From: Archangium violaceum Cb vi76
GTDB lineage: Bacteria; Myxococcota; Myxococcia; Myxococcales; Myxococcaceae
Assembly (NCBI RefSeq): GCF_000733295.1
Contig: NZ_JPMI01000289.1
Span: forward strand, 1 to 64,000
Reading direction: 5' to 3'
DNA: 64,000 nt
Shown: positions 54,542 to 63,726 of the stretch, piece by piece
How positions within the stretch are numbered: the first letter of the stretch is position 1
Layout: each line of letters opens with the position of its first letter
The notes under the pieces: generated by a model
Database searches by the model: none
What the model was told of the DNA's origin: nothing
The model's input: the letters and a program-made list of their open reading frames with translations, nothing else
Position numbers and translations under genes: made by a program

Positions 54542-54637
54542 CGGTAGGACAGAGGAATCGAACCTCCCAGGGACATGTCTCCATGCCCCCCACCGGTTTT
54601 GAAGACCGGGCCGGCCACCAGGTCCGGAGGTCCTACC
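54542..54637 (-). tRNA. selC: tRNA-Sec (anticodon UCA)
   Basis: Read on the minus strand the sequence folds as a long tRNA: an 8-bp acceptor stem (GGTAGGAC with GTCCTACC), a CCGGT/ACCGG anticodon stem around the loop CTTCAAA (anticodon TCA, 54600-54602 on the plus strand), a long variable arm and a GGTTCGATTCC T-loop. The 8-bp acceptor, UCA anticodon, long extra arm and starting GG are the hallmarks of bacterial selenocysteine tRNA. The CCA end is not encoded. This implies that the genome decodes some UGA codons as selenocysteine with SelA/SelB/SelD, none of which are in the window. It sits at the edge of the toxin islet. Confidence 0.92.
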
Positions 54638-54683
54638 ACTCGCGATTACTGCCGGGCCGTGCCTTCCGCGTCAACGCCGCGTT

Positions 54684-55772
54684 TCAGTCCAACCCGCGCT
54701 GCCACAGATCGTCCTCGTCCAGCCCCATCAAATGCCCGACCTCGTGCATCACCGTGATGCCGATCTGCTCGATGAGCTCCTCGCGCGTCTTCGCGAAGCG
54801 CTCCAGGTTCCTCTGGTACAGCACGATGGACGCGGGGTAGGGGTCGAAGTTCCCCAGGATGCTGTGGCGCTCACCCACCGGCGAGCCCCGGAACACGCCC
54901 AGGATGCACGGCGACAGCGGCGGACTCTCCCCCAGCAGGTCCTCGTCCTTGGGAATCTCCTCCACCGCGATGGTGACGTTGTCCAGGTACTCCTTCACGT
55001 GCCCGGGCAGCGCCTTCACCGCGTCCTCCACCGCCTTGTCGAAGGCCTCCTCGCCCAGCTCCACCGGCGGGGGGAACTCCCGCGGCGCCACCGCCTGCGC
55101 CTTCCCGAACCGCTTGCGCGCTTCCTTCCCATCTCCCCGCCGCTCCGCCAGCAGTCCCAGGTAGTGGTGCGCCCACGGCTCGTCCGCCGCGTCCTTCAGC
55201 ACCTCCTCGAACGCCATCTGGGCCTCCGGGAACCGGCACAGCTCGAACAGGGCGATGGCCCGCTCCACCTGCGCCTCCACCGACCTCGGCACATGCCCCA
55301 GCGCCGCGTCCAGGCTCGCCATCGCCCGCGCACACTCGCCCACCTGGTTCAGCCCGGTGCCCTCCAACAGGAGGAACTCGAAGAGCAGCTCCACGTCGCC
55401 CGCCCGTTGGGCCAGCTTCCGGCCCCGGGCGCACAGCTCCAGGCCCTCTTCCACCGCCTCGCGGTCGTCTCCCGCCCGGCACACCAGGCACTCGGCTGCC
55501 CCGAGCAGCAGCTCCACGTCATCCGGGGCCGCCTTCAGGGCTTTCCCGTATGCCTCCAGGGCCTCCTCCATCCGCCCCAGCTCCACCAGGGTGGCCGCCC
55601 GCCAGTGCAGGGCCTCGGGCAGCCCGGGGGCCTCGGCCAGCAGTGCCTCCGCTCCGGCCAGGGCCTCCGCGAAGGCGCCCTCTTCAAATGCCGCCGCCAC
55701 CCCGTCGAGCCGAACCTCCACGCCCGACGGCGCCGCCTGCTTCGACGTACGCTTCCCCATGCCCGGCCACAT
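54684..55772 (-). CDS. TPR protein with C-terminal minimal zincin metallopeptidase domain
   Basis: A 362-residue protein. Residues 20-240 are tetratricopeptide repeats (for example LPEALHWRAATLVELGRMEEALEAY-type units, here quoted only in part: ELGRMEEALEAYGKAL). Residues 255-360 match the small zincin family (DUF1025/Zincin_1): a conserved LPGHVKEYLDNVTIAVEEIP-like start, a central LYQRNLERF, and the zinc-binding HEVGH followed by MGLDEDDL. The fusion of TPRs to this minimal protease is common in myxobacteria. The substrate is unknown. The ATG at 55772 has a GGAAGGGG site; an alternative ATG lies at 55760. It is divergent from the response regulator gene. Confidence 0.8.
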   Translation of the reverse strand: MWPGMGKRTSKQAAPSGVEVRLDGVAAAFEEGAFAEALAGAEALLAEAPGLPEALHWRAATLVELGRMEEALEAYGKALKAAPDDVELLLGAAECLVCRAGDDREAVEEGLELCARGRKLAQRAGDVELLFEFLLLEGTGLNQVGECARAMASLDAALGHVPRSVEAQVERAIALFELCRFPEAQMAFEEVLKDAADEPWAHHYLGLLAERRGDGKEARKRFGKAQAVAPREFPPPVELGEEAFDKAVEDAVKALPGHVKEYLDNVTIAVEEIPKDEDLLGESPPLSPCILGVFRGSPVGERHSILGNFDPYPASIVLYQRNLERFAKTREELIEQIGITVMHEVGHLMGLDEDDLWQRGLD

Positions 55773-55850
55773 ACGAACCCCTTCCGCGCGTTGTCAACGT
55801 GCGTCACGGCTGTTACGTTCCGCGCCCCCCCGACTCTCTCCTAAGGGCCC

Positions 55851-56207
55851 GTGAACATTCTGGTCGTGGATGATGACGTCGAGCTGTGCACGTTGCTCTC
55901 CCGGTTCCTGGAGAAGCACGGGTACACCGTCTATTCCGCGGCAGACGCTTTGCAGGCCCTCGACATCCTCGAGCGCCACGACGTGGGCCTCGTCATCAGC
56001 GACTACCGGATGCCCCACATGGATGGCATCCAGTTCACCGAGATGCTCAAGGCCGACCCCCGCCACCAGGGCACCTCCGTCATCCTCATGACGGGCAACG
56101 CCGATGGCAACGTGCACGACAAGGGCCTGCGCAAGGGCGTGGCCATGACGCTGGAGAAGCCCCTGGACTTCAATCAGCTTCTCAACCTCGTGCGCTTCGC
56201 CGAGTAG
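55851..56207 (+). CDS. Stand-alone CheY-like response regulator
   Basis: A 118-residue receiver domain with no output domain. The acid pocket is VDDD (Asp7-Asp9), the phosphoacceptor is Asp51 (SDYRMPHMDG), the conserved Thr lies in LMTGNAD and the Lys in LEKP. The GTG start at 55851 begins the conserved beta strand (NILVVDDD), so no earlier start is likely. No kinase is adjacent on the same strand, although a hybrid kinase lies 2 kb away; partner assignment is not possible from sequence. A gap with a CIRCE operator separates it from groEL, so the two are transcribed separately at least under heat shock. Confidence 0.85.
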   Translation: MNILVVDDDVELCTLLSRFLEKHGYTVYSAADALQALDILERHDVGLVISDYRMPHMDGIQFTEMLKADPRHQGTSVILMTGNADGNVHDKGLRKGVAMTLEKPLDFNQLLNLVRFAE

Positions 56208-56257
56208 CCCGCCCACCACCCGGGCCGTCCGCTCCCCCACAGCCACTCCCTTCCGTG

Positions 56258-56285
56258 TTGACAACCCGGGGCCGGCTCTTATTTT
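56258..56285 (+). promoter_or_regulatory. Sigma-70-like groEL promoter
   Basis: TTGACA at 56258-56263 and TATTTT at 56280-56285 are separated by 16 bases. The -10 element overlaps the left arm of the CIRCE operator, so repressor binding would block transcription start. Confidence 0.6.
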
Positions 56286-56310
56286 GGCGCTCGCCTGGGC
56301 CGAGTGCTAA
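56284..56310 (+). promoter_or_regulatory. CIRCE operator (HrcA site)
   Basis: The inverted repeat TTGGCGCTC-N9-GAGTGCTAA lies 53 bases before the groEL start. The right arm is a perfect match to the CIRCE consensus (TTAGCACTC-N9-GAGTGCTAA) and the left arm has two changes. HrcA should repress groEL here and release it on heat shock when GroEL is titrated. Confidence 0.85.
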
Positions 56311-56363
56311 CCCCCGTACCCCGGCCCGCGTAGTCCATTCTTCAATTTTTTCAGGAGGTTACG

Positions 56364-58004
<1,641 letters not shown>

Positions 58005-58030
58005 GCCCCCGTGACTCGAGTTGAGCCCCC

Positions 58031-58076
58031 GGCCCCGGGTGCCTCCCTCGTGGAGGTGCTCGGGGCCGCGGTGTTT
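58031..58076. terminator. Bidirectional hairpin terminator between groEL and the kinase gene
   Basis: A 16-bp stem (58031-58046 with 58052-58067, three G-U pairs in one strand reading) closes a 5-base loop and is followed within a few bases by TTTT at 58073-58076. It sits between two convergent genes. Confidence 0.75.
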
Positions 58077-59633
58077 TCAGAGCGGCTGGCCCAGGAGGCG
58101 GGACAGCTCGTGGCCGAGCTCCCGGGCCTCCAGGTCCCGGGGCAGGCACCCGGACGCGCCAGCGCGCAGGGCCTCCAGCACCAACTCCTGCGAGAGGTAC
58201 CCGGCGAGCACCACGAAGGGTGCCCCCTGGCCCAACGTCCGCGCCAGGTCCAGCGCCTGCCGGCCGTAGGTGCCGGGCAGCTCCCAGCTCACCACCACGG
58301 CCGCCGGGGGCTCCGCGGCGGGCTCCGCGGGCGCGCCCGTCAGCACCCGCGCCTCCAGTCCCACCAGGGCGAGCGCCTCGGTGAGCCGCCGGGCCGAGGC
58401 CGGGTTGTCCTCGAGCACGTCCACGCGGCGGCTCGCTCGTGGCAATCCCCGCTGGGTGGGCACGGCCCGCGTGAGGGCCTCGCGCAGCTTGGTGCGCACC
58501 TCGCGGATGTCGTCGAAGGGTTTGAGCAGGTAGTCCAGCAGCCCCAGCTCCAGCGCCTGCTGCGCCGTCACCAGCGAGGGGTAGCCCGTCATCAGGATGA
58601 CGCGCGAGTGGGGGTCCATCCGGCGCGCCTGCTGGGCCAGCTCCAGGCCCGAGAGGCCCGGCAGGTTCTTGTCCGTGACGATCAGGTCCACCGGGCCGCG
58701 CTTCAGTTGCTCGAGCCCCTCCTCGGCGGTGGCGGCCTCGAGCACCTCGCACTCCCGGCCCATCAGATCCTTGAAGACGCTGCGGATGATCTCCTCGTCA
58801 TCCACCACCAGCAGGCGGCGGCGCGCGGGGGCCTGCGCGGGAGCGGGGCCCGGGGCAGGGGAGGTGGCTGACGCCGGGACGGTGCCCGGGGCGGGGAAGA
58901 GGACGCGGAAGACGGTGGTGGGCGGAGGCTGAGCCGTCAGCACCGAGGAAGGGACGAGCTCCAGCCGCGCGTGGTGCTCCTGCGCGATGCGCCGGCACAC
59001 CGCGAGCCCCAGCCCGGTGCCTCGCTTGTTGCCCGTCACGTAGGGCTCGAAGAGGTGGTGGCGCACGGCCTCGGAGACGCCCGGGCCCCAGTCCGCCACG
59101 TACATCACCGGCGATGTCCCCTCGCGCCCCAGCACCACCTTCACGCGCCCCGGCCCCGATACCGCGTCACGCGCGTTGTTGAGCAGGTTGAGGGTGAGCT
59201 GCTCCAGCAGCCGGCCATTGCCCTGGACCGTCAGCTCCTCGGGTGCCTCCACCTGGAGCGTGACGCGGGCGGAGTCCGGGTTGAGGCCGAAGGCGCGCGC
59301 CGCCGCCTGGACGTGCGTCACCAGCGACACGGCCTGCTGCGGCGCGGGGCGCTCGCTGGCCAGCCGGGTGAAGTCGGAGATGATCTGCTCCATCCGCTCC
59401 ACCTGGGCCAGCATCTGCCGCAGGGGGCCGCGCGTGCCGATCTCCTCGGACAGCATCTGGGTATAGGCCTTCACCCCCAACAGGGGTTGGCGCAACTCAT
59501 GGAGCACTTCGGCGGCGAGCCGGGTGGAGCCCGTGCTGGTGCGTTGCAGTTCAGCCGCGGCGGCCTTCGCCGCTGGCAGATCGCCCGCTTCCAGGGCCTG
59601 CAGCAGGTGCGCGAGCGGGACCGGGATGTCCAT
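58077..59633 (-). CDS. Hybrid histidine kinase with one intact and one degenerate receiver
   Basis: A 518-residue cytosolic kinase without membrane segments. It has a HisKA domain (H-box LHELRQPL, His45), an HATPase domain (N-box LLNNARDAV near 150, G1 DWGPGVSE, G2 GTGLGLAV), a receiver near residues 270-385 (VVDDEE, phosphoacceptor in VTDKNLPG, Lys in LLKPFDD) and a second receiver-like part near 400-515. In the second the acid pocket is reduced to VLEDN and the phosphoacceptor Asp is replaced (VVSWELPG), so it cannot be phosphorylated at the usual site and may serve as a binding module. No N-terminal sensor domain is visible (only about 35 residues before HisKA). It is divergent from the encapsulated ferritin gene. 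Confidence 0.85.
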   Translation of the reverse strand: MDIPVPLAHLLQALEAGDLPAAKAAAAELQRTSTGSTRLAAEVLHELRQPLLGVKAYTQMLSEEIGTRGPLRQMLAQVERMEQIISDFTRLASERPAPQQAVSLVTHVQAAARAFGLNPDSARVTLQVEAPEELTVQGNGRLLEQLTLNLLNNARDAVSGPGRVKVVLGREGTSPVMYVADWGPGVSEAVRHHLFEPYVTGNKRGTGLGLAVCRRIAQEHHARLELVPSSVLTAQPPPTTVFRVLFPAPGTVPASATSPAPGPAPAQAPARRRLLVVDDEEIIRSVFKDLMGRECEVLEAATAEEGLEQLKRGPVDLIVTDKNLPGLSGLELAQQARRMDPHSRVILMTGYPSLVTAQQALELGLLDYLLKPFDDIREVRTKLREALTRAVPTQRGLPRASRRVDVLEDNPASARRLTEALALVGLEARVLTGAPAEPAAEPPAAVVVSWELPGTYGRQALDLARTLGQGAPFVVLAGYLSQELVLEALRAGASGCLPRDLEARELGHELSRLLGQPL

Positions 59634-59740
59634 GGTTCATCAGCATGGCCGAGCCACCCGCCTTGCCGCAACGCGAGGCGCCGGATTCCGTTGACCAGCG
59701 GCCCTGGCGCACGGATGCTTCCGGCGCCTACAGCTTCTTC

Positions 59741-59773
59741 CGCTCATACTGGCCGTTCGCTCATACTGGCCGT
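59741..59773 (+). repeat. Tandem 16-bp repeat upstream of the encapsulated ferritin gene
   Basis: The sequence CGCTCATACTGGCCGT occurs at 59741-59756 and again at 59758-59773, a 17-bp period. It lies 20-53 bases before the ferritin ATG in a divergent promoter region, the right place for a direct-repeat operator or overlapping promoter elements. Confidence 0.7.
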
Positions 59774-59793
59774 ACGTCCTCGGGGAGTCCCTC

Positions 59794-60189
59794 ATGCCGC
59801 AGACCAATCCGTTCCACTCGATGGTGCCCAGGAAGTTGACGGACTCGGAGCTGGCCCGCGCCATCCGGTTGGACATGGAAGCGGAGCTGGACGCCATCAA
59901 CCTCTACGCCGCTCACATCGATGCCACGGACAACGAGGACGCCAAGGCCATCCTCCGTCACGTCATGGACGAGGAGCGCGAGCACGCCGCGCTCTTCTGG
60001 GAGCTGATCGCCCGCCTGGACCCCGCCCAGGCCGAGCACATCAAGGTGATGTCGGAGAAGTTCCGGCTCATCGTCTCCGGGGCCTCGCACGAGGCGGTGG
60101 AGGCCGCGGGAGAGGGCGGTGGCGGTGGTTCCGCCGCGGCCGAGCCCGGCATGGACAAGCGGCTGACGGTGGGCTCGCTGCGGCGCTGA
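59794..60189 (+). CDS. encC: Encapsulated ferritin-like protein (encapsulin cargo)
   Basis: A 131-residue four-helix half-ferritin of the EncFtn family. The iron-site residues appear in MEAELDAINLY (Glu) and MDEEREHAALFWE (ExxH) of the two helices, which form a ferroxidase centre only on dimerisation. A Gly/Ala linker leads to the C-terminal encapsulin targeting peptide LTVGSLRR, identical to the tail recalled for Myxococcus EncB/C/D cargo proteins. It should be packed in the encapsulin nanocompartment to store iron under oxidative or starvation stress. The shell gene is not in the window. The ATG at 59794 follows GGGGAG. The neighbourhood (romR, cheW-like, GGDEF, kinase, groEL) fits the encC locus of M. 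xanthus. Confidence 0.88.
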   Translation: MPQTNPFHSMVPRKLTDSELARAIRLDMEAELDAINLYAAHIDATDNEDAKAILRHVMDEEREHAALFWELIARLDPAQAEHIKVMSEKFRLIVSGASHEAVEAAGEGGGGGSAAAEPGMDKRLTVGSLRR

Positions 60190-60196
60190 GCCCGGC

Positions 60197-61573
60197 TCAG
60201 CTCCCGGTGGGCTGGCTGTGGCGCGCCGGGGGCGTGGCCTCCAGGTCCCTGGTGGCCATGTAGACGACGTTGCGGCTGCCCTTCTTGCCCCGGTACATGG
60301 CCCGATCCGCCAGGTCCAACAGCGTGGCCTTGTCCTGCGCGTGCTCGGGGAAGCTGGCCATGCCGATGCAGGTGGAGAGCGCCAGCGCGTGGCCCTCGCG
60401 CGCCAGGAAGCGGTGGTTCTCCACGGTGCGCCGGATGCGCTCGGCCACCTTCAGCGCCCCGCCCGAGTCGGTGCCCCGCAGCAACACCACGTACTCGTCT
60501 CCGCCGTAGCGCACCGCCACGTCGCGGTCTCGCACGCACCCCTTGAGCACCCGCGCCATCTCCACCAGCAGTTGCGAGCCCACCAGGTGCCCGTGGGTGT
60601 CGTTGACGCTCTTGAAATAGTCCAGGTCCAGGAAGAGGAGGCTGAAGACGCCATGGGTCTGCTGGGCGTTCTTCACCTCACGGTCCAGCACCAGGTGCAG
60701 GTAGCGGGTATTGAAGAGGTGGGTGAGGTCGTCCAGGTAGGCCAGGTCCTCCACCTCGGCGATGCGGCCCAGGTTGCGCAGCGCGAGCGCCAGACAGCGG
60801 GCGAGGAATCCCGTGGCCTCGGCGATGCCCTCGGGCGGAGAGCCGGGGTAGAGCAGGACGGCGTAGCCGAGCAGATCCTCTCCCTCGATGGCGGGGACGG
60901 CGAGGGCGCGCGGCCAGAGGCCTGGCAGCCCCTCCAGCACCCGCACCTCCCGGGAGGTGCCCAGGCGCGGCGCCACGGAAGCGATGAGGGTGGCCTCCTG
61001 CGTCTGACTGCTCAGTCCCTGGGTGCCCAGCAGCCGGGTCCGGCCGCTGCCATCGGACTGGAACAGCATGGCGGCGCCAGCCGAGCCCATGGAGAGGAAG
61101 GAGGCGCAGGCCGTCTCCGACAGCCGGGCCCGGTCGAGCGTGGTGGAGATGCGCTGTCCCGTTTCCAACAGGGAGACGTACCGGCGCAGCGCGGCGTTCT
61201 CCGTCAGCAATTCACGCGTGGCGAGCGCCCGGTTCACGGCGTGCTGGAGCACCTCCGGCGCCACCGGCTTGACGAGGTACTCCGAGGCCCCGCTTTTGAT
61301 CGCGCGCACCGCCGGGTCCACCTTGTCCAGGCCGGTGATGACCACCACCTCGATGCCCGGGTAGTGCTCCTTGGTGTGGCGCAGCACCTCCATCCCGTCC
61401 CCGGTGGGGAGGATGAGGTCCGTCACCACCACGTCATAGGACGCCTGGGCCAGTGCCTCCTTGACCTCCTGGACGCTGGCCACGGCGGTGACTTCGTGGC
61501 CCACCCCACGCAGGTAGTCCCCGTAGAGGGCCCGGGCGATTTTTTCGTCATCGACGAGGAGGAGGCGCGCCAT
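60197..61573 (-). CDS. Response regulator diguanylate cyclase (REC-GAF-like-GGDEF)
   Basis: A 458-residue protein that should make cyclic di-GMP. Residues 1-120 are a receiver (VDDE, phosphoacceptor Asp52 in VTDLILPTGDG, Lys in LVKPV). A helix and a GAF-like middle region (about 140-285) follow, then a GGDEF domain from about 295 with the active site GGDEY and an RxxD product-inhibition site (RDRD) just before it. FLDLDYFKSVNDTHGH is the usual metal-binding block. All key residues are present, so activity and feedback inhibition are both expected. It is divergently transcribed from a CheW-like gene and romR, placing c-di-GMP signalling beside motility control. Confidence 0.88.
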   Translation of the reverse strand: MARLLLVDDEKIARALYGDYLRGVGHEVTAVASVQEVKEALAQASYDVVVTDLILPTGDGMEVLRHTKEHYPGIEVVVITGLDKVDPAVRAIKSGASEYLVKPVAPEVLQHAVNRALATRELLTENAALRRYVSLLETGQRISTTLDRARLSETACASFLSMGSAGAAMLFQSDGSGRTRLLGTQGLSSQTQEATLIASVAPRLGTSREVRVLEGLPGLWPRALAVPAIEGEDLLGYAVLLYPGSPPEGIAEATGFLARCLALALRNLGRIAEVEDLAYLDDLTHLFNTRYLHLVLDREVKNAQQTHGVFSLLFLDLDYFKSVNDTHGHLVGSQLLVEMARVLKGCVRDRDVAVRYGGDEYVVLLRGTDSGGALKVAERIRRTVENHRFLAREGHALALSTCIGMASFPEHAQDKATLLDLADRAMYRGKKGSRNVVYMATRDLEATPPARHSQPTGS

Positions 61574-61622
61574 CTCACCGAAGGGCTTACCACCCCGGCT
61601 CGGGGGCTGCTAGCCTGCCTCC

Positions 61623-62435
61623 GTGCCTCCCTACGAAAGCGGACGCCGGCTCTGTCTCCTGATGGAAGCGGGCGATACCCGCTTCTCCGTCGAGGCCACC
61701 TCCGTCATGGAGGTCGCCGCGCCGGGACCCGATGAGACCAGCCTGCGCGGCGTGCTCGAGGTGAAGGATCTGTCCGTGCTGCTCGGTGGTGAACCAGAGC
61801 AGACCCCGGGCATGGTGGTGGTGTTCGACGTCAGCCCCACCCTGGCCGTCCGCGTCCGCTCCATCGTCGAGGTGACGGACGTGGCCCCGGCCCCCCACTT
61901 CCTTCTGCCCACCGGGCTGGGGGACACGCTGGCCGCGCTCAGCCGCAGCGCCGTGCTCCACAAGGAGCGGCTCTACCTGGAGATCAACGCCGAGGCGCTC
62001 CCCCACGAGCCCGGTACCGTGCGCCCCCCTCCCCAGCTCCCCGTGCGGCTCGCCGAGTTGACGCCTGAACGCTCGCTCGTCTTCGAGTCGCAGGGGCGAT
62101 TGTTCGGTCTCCCACTGTCCTGGGTGTCGCAGGTGGTGATGCGCGGGCCCGCCTTCAGCGCGCTGCCCGGGAAGAGTGGGGCGGTCGCGGGCGTCATGCC
62201 CCATGGACAGGCCCTCTGGCCGCTGTACTCGGCTCCGGCGCTGCTGGGGGGCGCCTCCCGGGCGGAGGACTTCCTGGTGCTCGCCGAGGTGGAGGGCCGG
62301 AGCCTGGGCCTGTGCGCCTCGCGCGTGCTGGGCGTCCACCCCCGCTTCGAGCCCGCAGGGGAGCCGGGGGAGTTCATCGCGCCGGGAGTCCCCGGACCCG
62401 TGCTCTTTCTGGACCTGCGGCGCATGTTTTCTTGA
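61623..62435 (+). CDS. Double CheW-like domain protein
   Basis: A 270-residue cytosolic protein that reads as two CheW-type beta-barrel halves (about 1-130 and 145-270). The first half has LCLLMEAGDTRFSV and MEV near the strand pattern of CheW, the second LVFESQGRLFGLPLSWV and VLAEVEGRSLGLCASRVLGV. Typical CheW coupling sites are weakly conserved, so receptor/CheA coupling is not certain. It starts at GTG 61623. It lies just upstream of romR on the same strand with 123 bp between them and is divergent from the GGDEF gene, which suggests a role in the polarity or motility pathway. Confidence 0.65.
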   Translation: MPPYESGRRLCLLMEAGDTRFSVEATSVMEVAAPGPDETSLRGVLEVKDLSVLLGGEPEQTPGMVVVFDVSPTLAVRVRSIVEVTDVAPAPHFLLPTGLGDTLAALSRSAVLHKERLYLEINAEALPHEPGTVRPPPQLPVRLAELTPERSLVFESQGRLFGLPLSWVSQVVMRGPAFSALPGKSGAVAGVMPHGQALWPLYSAPALLGGASRAEDFLVLAEVEGRSLGLCASRVLGVHPRFEPAGEPGEFIAPGVPGPVLFLDLRRMFS

Positions 62436-62558
62436 GCAGCCGCTTGTTTTCTTGAAGGCCCGGGTGCCGAACCGTAAGCTGCCCGGCTTGATAGTGGGAC
62501 CCAGAGTCCCGATTTCTCACCGAATTCCAGGGGGTTTGGACCCCCGAGGCCCGAACCG

Positions 62559-63636
62559 ATGCCCAAGAATCTGCTGGTCGCCGATGACTCGCTCACCATC
62601 CGCAAGGTGATCGGGATGATCTTCGCGACCGAGGACTTTCAGGTCACCGCGGTCGACAACGGGCTGGACGCCATCACCCGGTCGCGCGAGCTGCGGCCGG
62701 ACGTGGTGCTCGCGGATGTGATGATGCCGGGCAAGAACGGCTACGAAGTCTGCGAGGCACTCAAGAATGATCCGGCCACGCAGAGCATCCCCGTGATGTT
62801 GCTGGCCGGTACCTTCGAGGCCTTTGACGAGGCCCGTGCGCGTGCGGCCAGAGCGGACGACCACATCACCAAGCCCTTCGAGAGCCAGGTGCTCCTGGAC
62901 AAGGTGAAGACGCTGGTGGGTCAGAAGTCCAACACCATGCCCGCTTCCGCCGCCACCCAGGTCATCGCTTCTGGTGGCCCCTCCGCCGTCGCGCAGCCGC
63001 AGCGTCCCGCCGGTCCTCCGGGTCCTGGTGGGCCGCGTCCGCCGGGGCCGGGCATGCCGCCGGGACCGGGTGTCCCCCCGGGTCCAGGTGCGCCGGGCAT
63101 GGCTCGCCCGCCGGGACCGGGCATGCCGCCGCCGGGTGCTCGTCCGGGAATGCCCGGGGCCGGGCATGCCGCCGGGGCCGGGTGCTCCGGGCATGACGCG
63201 TCCGGGGATGCCGGGGCCTGGGGCCTCTCCCACCGCTGGCATGCCGACGGGCGGTCTGCCTCGTCCGCCGGGGGCCGCGGCGCTGCCCACGCCGACGCCT
63301 CCCGCCTCCGGCCGTGGCAAGGATCCGTTCGGTCTCGGCGCTCCGGCGCCGCAGCCCGCTCCCGAGGCGCCGGCCGAGGCCGGTGGTCTGGAGGAGCTCT
63401 CGCTCGATGAGCCCGAGCCCATCGCTCCGGCACCGGCCCACACGCCGGCGCCCGTCGCGGAGGCCCGGCACGCTCCCGCATCCGATGGGGGCGAGGCGCA
63501 GCTGCGCGAGGCGCTCTCCAGGGCCTCCCGCGAGGTCATCGAGAAGATCGCCTGGGAGGTCGTTCCCCAGCTGGCCGAGACGATCATCCGCGAGGAGCTG
63601 GAGCGGTTGATCAAGGACCGCGAGACGAAGCACTGA
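62559..63636 (+). CDS. romR: RomR-type polarity response regulator, frameshifted as read
   Basis: Residues 1-120 are a receiver (ADDS, phosphoacceptor Asp53 in LADVMMPG, Lys in ITKPFE). A long Pro/Gly/Met-rich linker follows, then an acidic segment (GGLEELSLDEPEP) and a conserved C-terminal helix (VIEKIAWEVVPQLAETII). This is the layout of RomR, which sets the leading/lagging pole with MglA/MglB in M. xanthus gliding and twitching. The receiver frame reads from 62559 to about 63155; the rest is in another frame. Removing one G from the GGGG at 63156-63159 restores a protein of about 358 residues. The break lies in near-repetitive Pro-Gly codons, so it is probably a sequencing or assembly error, but a real mutation is possible. 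Confidence 0.8.
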
Positions 63637-63667
63637 GATCGACTCTTCATCACTGCTTTTCCACCCC

Positions 63668-63724
63668 GACCGGCCCTCGTCGGGCCGGTCCTTCCACCGG
63701 CCCGCGTGGGCCGGTTCTCGTTTT
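63668..63724 (+). terminator. Tandem hairpins with T-run between romR and valS
   Basis: The first hairpin has a 9-bp stem (63668-63676 with 63682-63690), the second an 8-bp stem (63696-63703 with 63708-63715) followed by TCTCGTTTT. They share the ACCGGCCC/GGGCCGGT core. They most simply terminate romR transcription, though the second ends only two bases before the valS start codon. Confidence 0.65.
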
Positions 63725-63726
63725 CC

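Noticed and set aside
56208-56363. A possible small groES before groEL
   Set aside because: Only 156 bases are available and they hold the promoter, CIRCE element and ribosome site; no GroES-like frame.
63668-63726. T-box or similar riboswitch before valS
   Set aside because: Only two short GC-rich hairpins are present; no T-box sequence or antiterminator alternative, and T-boxes are not expected in myxobacteria.
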